Made by a program: the position numbers and the translations under genes
Assembly: GCA_016195405.1 (NCBI GenBank)
Contig: JACPZP010000210.1
Coordinates: forward strand, 1-64,000
Source: Planctomycetota bacterium
GTDB lineage: Bacteria > Planctomycetota > Planctomycetia > Gemmatales > Gemmataceae
Direction: 5' to 3'
DNA length: 64,000 bases
In this document: positions 40,745 through 47,436 of the stretch, piece by piece
How the letters are laid out: each line of letters begins with the position of its first letter
Numbering within the stretch: the stretch's first letter is position 1
The notes under the pieces: model-generated
Databases searched by the model: none
What the model was told of the DNA's origin: nothing
What the model saw: the letters and a program-made list of their open reading frames with translations, nothing else

Positions 40745-41454
40745 CACTCCGCGGCGCGTTTGCGCAGCCACGCCGCTTTCGCGAGGAGGCGCGCCTGCGT
40801 GTCGCGCAGTTCGTCGTTCGTGGCCGCGAAACTCGCCGCTAGGCGCTCATATTCCTCGGCGCCGAATAAGAGCGCTTTCTTGTGCGCTCGCGATTCCGAG
40901 CCGGGCTGAAGGTTGAATTCAACGGCTTTGTTGCTCTTACTTGAGGTGCCCGGCGCTTCGAGCTTCGCCCGCATTAAATGCGGAAATGAGCCCCAATCCC
41001 GGCGCGGTCCCGAGAGCAAATCGTCGATGGCTTTTTCATGTTCCGCTAGATCATCCGCCTTTTTCCAGGCGATCTCCTTCGTTAAGTCCCACGACTTGAT
41101 TTCAACGGTCTCATATCCGGGCCGATAAAGCCGTAGCTCCAATGTGTGATGGGTGTGGACCACGAAGTTGAGCGCAACGCAGAGCCACAGGCATCCATAG
41201 TCAGCCGAGACTGTCGTTTGTGGAATCGAATGGCCAGCAAGGGTTGGAACAGGCGCTAGCGTATACTCATATTCCTTCCAAAACTCGGGCCCACTCCAAT
41301 CCTCTTTCACGTGAACTCGAAACGCATGCACCTCTTCATTCGGCGCATCAAGCGGTACGAGCGGCGTTTGCGACCATGTCGGATAAGCGAGGGGAATGAA
41401 GCAGCCCGAAAGAAAGACGGGACACAGGCTCAATAACCAAATCAAACGCTTCAT
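40744..41454 (-). CDS. Predicted lipoprotein
   Basis: A 236-residue protein with a lipoprotein signal: MKRLIWLLSLCPVFLSGC, where Cys18 is in a LSGC lipobox. The mature part holds ALNFVVHTHHTLELRLYRPG near residue 95 and ends with a long helix rich in Ala, Arg and Glu. No family is recognised. The longer open frame upstream is not coding; the ATG at 41454 is the start of the signal sequence. Divergent from the TPR gene. Confidence 0.75.
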   Translation of the reverse strand: MKRLIWLLSLCPVFLSGCFIPLAYPTWSQTPLVPLDAPNEEVHAFRVHVKEDWSGPEFWKEYEYTLAPVPTLAGHSIPQTTVSADYGCLWLCVALNFVVHTHHTLELRLYRPGYETVEIKSWDLTKEIAWKKADDLAEHEKAIDDLLSGPRRDWGSFPHLMRAKLEAPGTSSKSNKAVEFNLQPGSESRAHKKALLFGAEEYERLAASFAATNDELRDTQARLLAKAAWLRKRAAE

Positions 41455-41658
41455 GACACCTACCCCAATGCCGCGGCTTGCCTGGATTACGGTTCGCGCT
41501 CGCCGAACGTGCGGAATAGGGTGTATGCCGCACAACGGCGCCTCGTGCAAGGCGAATCGGAAATTGGGTGCAACTCTTTTCAGGCCGTGATAGGATACTT
41601 GGCATAAGTACGGAGCGCCAGGGCGTTTCCAGGCATTCCTCCAGATCCCGGACGAACC

Positions 41659-44600
41659 ATGCGCGAGAGCATTTCTTGCCCGGCTTGTAATCGCACTCTG
41701 CTTTTGCCTGAGGAAGTCGTCGGCTGCGACGTCCAGTGTCCGGCGTGTCTCACCGTCTTCACGGCTGGGGCGCAAGCGGCGTCGACGCCCCTTGGCCTCG
41801 AAGCGCTCCAGAGCGAAGCGCTTGTGAGCGAAGCGCCGGATGACTCCACTCCCCTTGACGAGCATGAAAGAGACGAGCGCGCTAGCGAAAGGGAAGCGCA
41901 GCGCCCGGAACGGCCAATAAGGCGACGATATCGCCGGGATAGCGACGACGATGATAGCGATGACGACCATCGCCATGACCCTGATCGCGATGACGATGAT
42001 TTCAAGCTGCCGCGGGCGCCGCGCGCCGTGGCGCCGCCCAAGAAGAGCAAAGCCGGCAGGATCGTGCTGTTTTCGATTCTTGGAATTCTCGCCGTCGTCC
42101 GAGTGCTGATCTCGTTCCAGAGAGACGACCGTCCGCCGCGTGGGCAGGCGCCGCTGCCGCCGCCGGTGGTTTGGCAGTTTCCCGTCAATCGGGATGAGGA
42201 CGACGAGGCCCGCCGCCGCGAGATCATGGAGGCGTTTCGCAATCAGAAGCCGCTGGCCGAAGACGAGATCGCGCGCGAATTGAAGCCCCTGTTCGAGAAT
42301 CTGGGAGCGGCTTTCAAACAGGGCGATCCCGAGCGACTCGTGGCACAGTTCGATATGGATCGTCTCTTGGATCAAATCGTGGCGCTGGGCGTGCTGCCAC
42401 AGAACGCAGTCCGGAATCGACAGCAATTCGTGCAAGGAATGCGTCAAGGAATGGCCCAGGCCAATGCGCGGAATCCCTTTCTGCAGAATCCGGCATTTCA
42501 GTGGGACGCGACCGAGATTCGCAACATCAAAAAGCTCGTGGGCAACGAAGCGGTAGTGATCGTGCGCCACACCGCGCCGGGCGGCTTTCCCATGAAGCTG
42601 CGCTGGTGGGTCACGAAGCAGACCGGAACCTGGAAGGTTTTCGACTTTGAGGATCTGGACACGGGCATCCGCATGTCCGCCGCCGCCGCGACGACGGTCC
42701 AAATGGGCCCTGCCAACGCCTTCATGATTGCCGAGCACGCGAAGGTCTTGGCAGCCGCCTCTCAGGCGCTGCAGAGAAACGACCTGGAATCAGCGGAACG
42801 AAATCTAGCGCGTCTGGATGGCGCTCAACTACCACCCTTGTTCGAATCTTTGCGTCTTTTCGTGCGCGCCGGCTTGCATTTGCAAGGCGGACGATTTGAG
42901 GACGCCCTGAAATCGGTCGATCAGGCGCTGGCCAAGAACCCCGACATGCCCGCGGCCGACCTGATTAAAGCCGTGGCATTCAATCGCCTCGGTAAGTACG
43001 TCCAAGCCCTCGATCACCTGACGAAATACCGCGAGCTGCTTGGCGAAGACGACGTCGTCTGCGCGGAATTGGGCGAGGCGCTGCGAGGCCTCAATCGCTT
43101 CGACGAGGCCATTGCCAACTACCGCAAGGCGCTTGATTTCAATCCCAAAGACGCCGACGCCTTTCTCGGCTACATTCGGGCTCTCGGTCCCAACGATGCG
43201 CGCGAGGACGTCGGCCCGCGCTTCTTGAAGCTCGACAACCTGCCCGCGAACTTCGACATCTGCGCCAACGATTGCCGGCAGGCGCGTGACGGCAAGACGC
43301 TCGAAGTGCTCGCTCGCGCCATGCTCAAGATCGATCCTCGGCACGAGCAGGCCTCGCTTTGCATGATGCTGGGCAAAGTGTGGGCCGGCCAAACCAAGGA
43401 GGCGATGCGGCTCTTCAAATCCGCGCTCAAGAAGGTCAAAAACGCCGATCGGCGCCGCGAATTGCTGGATGCGACGCTTCCCGCCTTTGCCCAAGCGGGC
43501 AAAGCCGTCGACGCCTATCGCATCTTGCCTAACGCAACAGAAGGCTTTGCGGTGCTCGCCACGGAGCTGCACAAGAGCTTCCTGTTCGAGGACTTGGAAA
43601 GCCTGACCGCGCTCCATGCGAAGAAGCATCCAGCCGATCCGTGGTTGCCTTTCTTCGAGGCGGAAGTCCACGTCCAAAACGGAGACTACGAACTTGCGGA
43701 AAAAGCCTTTCAAAAAGGCCTCGCCAAGCCGCCGCCGGGTCTGCAAGTCGAATTATTTCGGCGCGGCCGGATCACGACGCGCCATCATTTGGCCGGCGCC
43801 GTCGCCGCCTACAAGGAATTCGGCCCTGGCCGAGACGTGTTTCAACAACTCGCTTTGTCAGCCTCGCTGGAAGAGAATGACGACCAATTGGCGGAGCTGG
43901 TGGAAGAGCATACCAAGTCCGAGGCACAAGATCCGGAGCTGTTGCGCTATCAGTTGAAGCTCGCAATTCAACGAAACAAGCTCGCCGACGCGGCCGCGCT
44001 CCTCAAAAAGGCGCTTAAGCGTGAACGCGACAAAGACGGCCGTCTGAACGCTCTGGAGGACTTCTGTTTCGCCCTGGTTGACGGAGGCAAGGCGCTTGAT
44101 GGATACCGGGCGGTCGACGATCCTAAGCGGATCTTTCAAGTCCTCGCCGGCGACCTGCTCAGTCAAGGCCACAAGAAGGACCTAAAGCAACTCCTCGACG
44201 CCCACCGCCTGAAGTTTCCCGAAGATCCCTGGGTCGCCTACTACACCGCCGAGATGTTCGTGGATGAAAATGCCTGGGAAAAGGCCGCCCAGGCGCTTAC
44301 CCAATGGTGGACCAAAGCCCCAAGAGATCAACGCCGCAGCCAACGGACGAATTACGTCCATGCCCTGTACAAGGCCGGCCGCGCCATGGAAGCCTATGCC
44401 ACCGGCGAGCCGCAGAACGAGACCTTCACCCAGCTGGCCAATCTCATGATCGCGGACAAGAAAGCGCCCCAGTTGCGCGAGTTGCTGGCGACCCACCGTC
44501 CCGGAGGCGCCGGCGACGATCCCGAGATGTTGTTTCTGGAGTCCCTTTTTCACGTCATCGGCGAGAAGCCTGCCCTCGCGGAGGCGGAGCCCTTGCTTCG

Positions 44601-45534
44601 CAATGCCTGCGCCAAGCAGAAACAACAATATCGCCGGGAAGATTACGTCAGACGATTTGTGCTGAGCCTGGCCGATGTGGGGCAAGCTCTGGAGGCTTAC
44701 CAAGCGGCGCCTGAGAAATCGGCGGCGTTCGACGCGCTGGCACGGGAACTCGTCCAAAAGAAAAAGCCAGCGGAGCTTGAGAAGCTGCTCGTAGCGCATC
44801 GAAAGAATCAGCCGGATGATCCGCGCGACCTTTTCTATTCCGGCGAGTTGGGCCTATTGCGTGGAGATGCGGCCGAGGCGGAGAAGGACTTCGCAATCGC
44901 TTTGGCCAAGGCGGCGTCTGTCGACCAATGGCTCTACCGAAACAAACTTTTCCGTGCACGCGTCCAAGCTCACAAAGCGGCCGAGACCTACCGTGAATTC
45001 GGTCCGGGAAAAAGGACCTTTGAAGACTTGGCCTTCGCTTGCGTGGACACGAAGGAGGCCGGACAACTGGAGGCTCTGCTCGCCGAGCAGCGCCAAGAGG
45101 ACAACGGCGCTTCGAACGGAGCGTGGGACCTTGACCTATGCTGGCTGAAGAATGATTATCAAGGCGCCCTTGCGCTTCTGGAAAAACGCAAGACTTTTTT
45201 CAGCCAGCTGCGTTTTCGCGTACGAGCCGACGATTACTTGATTCGCTGCCTTGCGAAGCTTAACCGGACCGACGAGGCGGTCAAGGAGGCCGAGGCGCTC
45301 TTGGCGAAAAAACGCATTCAGCCCGCCCTCGTCGTCCTCGCCCACGCCGCCCACGGCGGAGTCGATGAGGCGATCGCGGCCGTCGAACGTTTCGCAACCG
45401 GACGGTTCCAACTCGAAGGCTGTTACGCTCACGCGGAACTCGGACCGATGCTGCGCAGCGAGCCGTTTCGAACGTTTCGTGACCGTTTTCCGGAGCCGAA
45501 GACGACGTTCAGAGAAGACTTTGATCGCGATTGA
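41659..45534 (+). CDS. Giant zinc-ribbon, membrane-anchored TPR protein
   Basis: A 1291-residue protein. The N-terminal zinc ribbon (Cys7, Cys10, Cys27, Cys30; SCPAC...QCPAC) resembles the MJ0042 type. An Asp/Arg-rich low-complexity segment (about 60-125) follows, and then a transmembrane segment (about 133-152, LFSILGILAVVRVLI). The rest is a very long alpha-helical array with TPR-like repeats, for example DEAIANYRKALDFNPKDADA near residue 475. It would anchor a large scaffold on the membrane with the zinc ribbon in the cytoplasm. No partner is known. It is divergent from the lipoprotein gene. Confidence 0.85.
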   Translation: MRESISCPACNRTLLLPEEVVGCDVQCPACLTVFTAGAQAASTPLGLEALQSEALVSEAPDDSTPLDEHERDERASEREAQRPERPIRRRYRRDSDDDDSDDDHRHDPDRDDDDFKLPRAPRAVAPPKKSKAGRIVLFSILGILAVVRVLISFQRDDRPPRGQAPLPPPVVWQFPVNRDEDDEARRREIMEAFRNQKPLAEDEIARELKPLFENLGAAFKQGDPERLVAQFDMDRLLDQIVALGVLPQNAVRNRQQFVQGMRQGMAQANARNPFLQNPAFQWDATEIRNIKKLVGNEAVVIVRHTAPGGFPMKLRWWVTKQTGTWKVFDFEDLDTGIRMSAAAATTVQMGPANAFMIAEHAKVLAAASQALQRNDLESAERNLARLDGAQLPPLFESLRLFVRAGLHLQGGRFEDALKSVDQALAKNPDMPAADLIKAVAFNRLGKYVQALDHLTKYRELLGEDDVVCAELGEALRGLNRFDEAIANYRKALDFNPKDADAFLGYIRALGPNDAREDVGPRFLKLDNLPANFDICANDCRQARDGKTLEVLARAMLKIDPRHEQASLCMMLGKVWAGQTKEAMRLFKSALKKVKNADRRRELLDATLPAFAQAGKAVDAYRILPNATEGFAVLATELHKSFLFEDLESLTALHAKKHPADPWLPFFEAEVHVQNGDYELAEKAFQKGLAKPPPGLQVELFRRGRITTRHHLAGAVAAYKEFGPGRDVFQQLALSASLEENDDQLAELVEEHTKSEAQDPELLRYQLKLAIQRNKLADAAALLKKALKRERDKDGRLNALEDFCFALVDGGKALDGYRAVDDPKRIFQVLAGDLLSQGHKKDLKQLLDAHRLKFPEDPWVAYYTAEMFVDENAWEKAAQALTQWWTKAPRDQRRSQRTNYVHALYKAGRAMEAYATGEPQNETFTQLANLMIADKKAPQLRELLATHRPGGAGDDPEMLFLESLFHVIGEKPALAEAEPLLRNACAKQKQQYRREDYVRRFVLSLADVGQALEAYQAAPEKSAAFDALARELVQKKKPAELEKLLVAHRKNQPDDPRDLFYSGELGLLRGDAAEAEKDFAIALAKAASVDQWLYRNKLFRARVQAHKAAETYREFGPGKRTFEDLAFACVDTKEAGQLEALLAEQRQEDNGASNGAWDLDLCWLKNDYQGALALLEKRKTFFSQLRFRVRADDYLIRCLAKLNRTDEAVKEAEALLAKKRIQPALVVLAHAAHGGVDEAIAAVERFATGRFQLEGCYAHAELGPMLRSEPFRTFRDRFPEPKTTFREDFDRD

Positions 45535-45535
45535 A

Positions 45536-45610
45536 GGGTGACGCGATGACAAGATGATAGGGTTATCGGGACCGATCATTCACCTCTTCATCCAGTTCAC
45601 CTCGTCACCC
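45536..45610. repeat. GGGTGACG/CGTCACCC inverted pair between convergent genes
   Basis: GGGTGACG (45536-45543) and CGTCACCC (45603-45610) are complementary, within a stretch containing further GATGA- and TCATC-like matches. It lies between the ends of the convergent TPR and DUF3500 genes. The unit resembles GGTGACGGGGTGAG copies within the CtaG-NapH gene. Confidence 0.5.
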
Positions 45611-45620
45611 CCTCATCCCA

Positions 45621-46649
45621 TCACGGATTGAGCCCGAAGTCGCCTTTGATGCGCCTCCAAGCGCTGTGAATGTGGTTGGCGGGGTTGCCGGCGGAGTCGT
45701 ATTGGCTGTTGAGGAACTCGATCACGAAGGTCGGCCCTTGCACGCGGTAAGTGCGCGGCTCGCCCGGTTTCGTGCTGCCGTTGTAAGCGAAATGGACCTT
45801 GTCGAAACCGGCGTCTTGCACCAGCTTCCATTCCACATCGGCCACGTCCTTCGGGTTGCGTTCGATATAGTGCCGCAGAAGTTGGGTGAGGGATTTCTTC
45901 TGCGCCGGTGTCATCGTCGCCGCGGGAAGGCCGACCGCCTCTCCGACTTCCGGCGTCGGCTTGCCTTGTTTGGGCTCGGGGAAGGGCTTCGCGTGCGCGG
46001 CGAGCGCTTTTTGGTCGGCGCTTAATGAGTCGAACAACTCGTTGGCGAAATCTTCCGCGGCGGCGAGGATGCGCTTGCCCTTATCGGGTCCGCTCTTGAT
46101 CTGGGCGGGGTTGGCGCCGAAGAAGAACGGCGTGGCGGCGACCACCTGCGTGCCGTCCATCGTGAAGTTGAGCGACAAGTGATGGCCCTCGACGCGCCAG
46201 CCCCAACTGCCCGTCTTGGAAGGCGTGCCGAAGATCGTGAAGAAATACCATTCGGGATTGCGGACCATGGCGCCTGATTCCTGCGCCTTCAAAATCGCTT
46301 CCAAGCTCATGATCTTGTTGGCCGTCTCGTTCCCGATTTCACTGGTACCGGCCTTGACCAATGCCAGGGCCGCTTTTTTCTGCGCGGCGGTCATTTCTTC
46401 GAGCGGCAGGCCCTTGCGCGTCGATTTCTTGTCCTTGTCTTGCATCGGCACGAAGTTCCAGTTGATGCGCTCCTTGCTTTCGAACGGATGGAGCGCCTTG
46501 GCCCTCTGATCGTACTTGAGCGAATCGACGAACGCGCCGGCGGCCGCGACCATGCCGGCCCCCGACGACTCGGCTTGCTGCGCGACGTAAGCGAGCCCGG
46601 CGACCGACGCCAAAACCGCGATTGCCAAGATGATGCGAAAAAGCTTCAT
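45621..46649 (-). CDS. Exported DUF3500 protein
   Basis: A 342-residue exported protein of the DUF3500 family. The signal peptide covers residues 1-21. The body includes RINWNFVPMQDKDKKSTRKG, then WYFFTIFGTPS, WGWRVEGHHLSLNFT and NHIHSAWRRIKGDFG near the end, all typical for the family. Function is unknown. The last residues (FGLNP) are encoded by a CTTCGGGCTCAAT segment that equals the outer end of the palindrome at 40673, which suggests repeat contribution. Two hairpins lie upstream. Confidence 0.88.
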   Translation of the reverse strand: MKLFRIILAIAVLASVAGLAYVAQQAESSGAGMVAAAGAFVDSLKYDQRAKALHPFESKERINWNFVPMQDKDKKSTRKGLPLEEMTAAQKKAALALVKAGTSEIGNETANKIMSLEAILKAQESGAMVRNPEWYFFTIFGTPSKTGSWGWRVEGHHLSLNFTMDGTQVVAATPFFFGANPAQIKSGPDKGKRILAAAEDFANELFDSLSADQKALAAHAKPFPEPKQGKPTPEVGEAVGLPAATMTPAQKKSLTQLLRHYIERNPKDVADVEWKLVQDAGFDKVHFAYNGSTKPGEPRTYRVQGPTFVIEFLNSQYDSAGNPANHIHSAWRRIKGDFGLNP

Positions 46650-46663
46650 GGCACACCCCCGAA

Positions 46664-46713
46664 GGACGGATTTGCAATCCGTCCGCTTGGATGGACGGGT
46701 TTCACACCCGTCC
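46664..46713. repeat. Two adjoining hairpins (GGACGG type)
   Basis: Two palindromes in line: 46664-46684 (GGACGGATTTGC...TCC) and 46693-46713 (GGACGGGTTTCA...TCC). The second adjoins the TAG stop of the membrane protein gene at 46713-46715, on the minus strand. It lies just upstream of the DUF3500 start. Confidence 0.85.
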
Positions 46714-47255
46714 TACTTTTTGTTGATTATGCCAGGACGGTTGCGATACTGCAAAAACAAAAAAAGGCCGATGGCCGCGATTGGCCAAAAGACCCACGGC
46801 CACCATGCGCGCCAGGGAGGCAATGAGTCGGTGACCTCCATGTCGAAAACAACCTCCGCATCGCCTGCGGGTCCTCGGACGCGGACACAAACGCTCCACG
46901 TGCCAGCCAGAGGCAAATCGAAATGGGCGGCTTGAAAGAGCTTGTTGGTCGCGAGTTCCGCCGTCGCCCGTTGGTCGAGAACCGTCTCGGCGCGCTCAAG
47001 TTGCACGCTGATTTCGACGTTGGCAATGGGCTTGCGGGCGCCGGCATCCTGAACGAGCACGCTAATATCGACCGGACCCACACGCACGGCCGCCGGCGCG
47101 GTGAAGACGGCGATCTCGTAGCCGCCCTGGCGCTCGAGGTAGCGTAAAGCGCCGCCGTCAGCCCTTACCTCTGTAGGGTTTTCGATCCCTATGAACGCGC
47201 CTGCCAGTGCCAAAAGTAGTTGGCTATTCGTTTGATTCTTCACTTTTTGCCACAT
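46713..47255 (-). CDS. FixH/YtkA-like membrane protein
   Basis: A 180-residue protein with an N-terminal hydrophobic segment (LLLALAGAFIGI), an exported beta-sandwich middle (about residues 40-145, with VGPVDISVLVQDAG and LPLAGTWSVCVRV), and a C-terminal transmembrane segment (WWPWVFWPIAAIGLFLFLQY). This fits the FixH/YtkA-like type found with cytochrome oxidase assembly and copper-handling genes. It lies 181 bases downstream of the CtaG-NapH fusion gene on the same strand, so they are likely functional partners. The stop codon adjoins a palindrome. Confidence 0.75.
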   Translation of the reverse strand: MWQKVKNQTNSQLLLALAGAFIGIENPTEVRADGGALRYLERQGGYEIAVFTAPAAVRVGPVDISVLVQDAGARKPIANVEISVQLERAETVLDQRATAELATNKLFQAAHFDLPLAGTWSVCVRVRGPAGDAEVVFDMEVTDSLPPWRAWWPWVFWPIAAIGLFLFLQYRNRPGIINKK

Positions 47256-47270
47256 TTAGTGCGTTATCCC

Positions 47271-47415
47271 ATGTGCCACGCCCACGCCATATCTTGCAAC
47301 AACTAATTGCCGCGAAAAACAGGCGTGGGCGTGCGGCCGTTCCAAGGTCGGCACGCCCACGCCTCGCTCTTCATGGCAAGATGTTAGATCCGGGTCGGGC
47401 GTGGGCGTGGCACGA
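47271..47415. repeat. GCCACGCCCACGCC-type repeats (copy 3)
   Basis: Four units in alternating orientation lie at about 47272-47288, 47321-47338, 47350-47364 and 47396-47414, between the FixH-like gene and the fusion gene. The arrangement matches clusters at 24634-24815 and 36754-36848. Confidence 0.85.
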
Positions 47416-47436
47416 GTCGCATCGTTCATTGAAGCC

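Noticed and set aside
41455-42738. Upstream extension of the lipoprotein frame to 664 residues
   Set aside because: The lipoprotein signal begins at 41454; the extension overlaps the TPR gene and is not protein-like.
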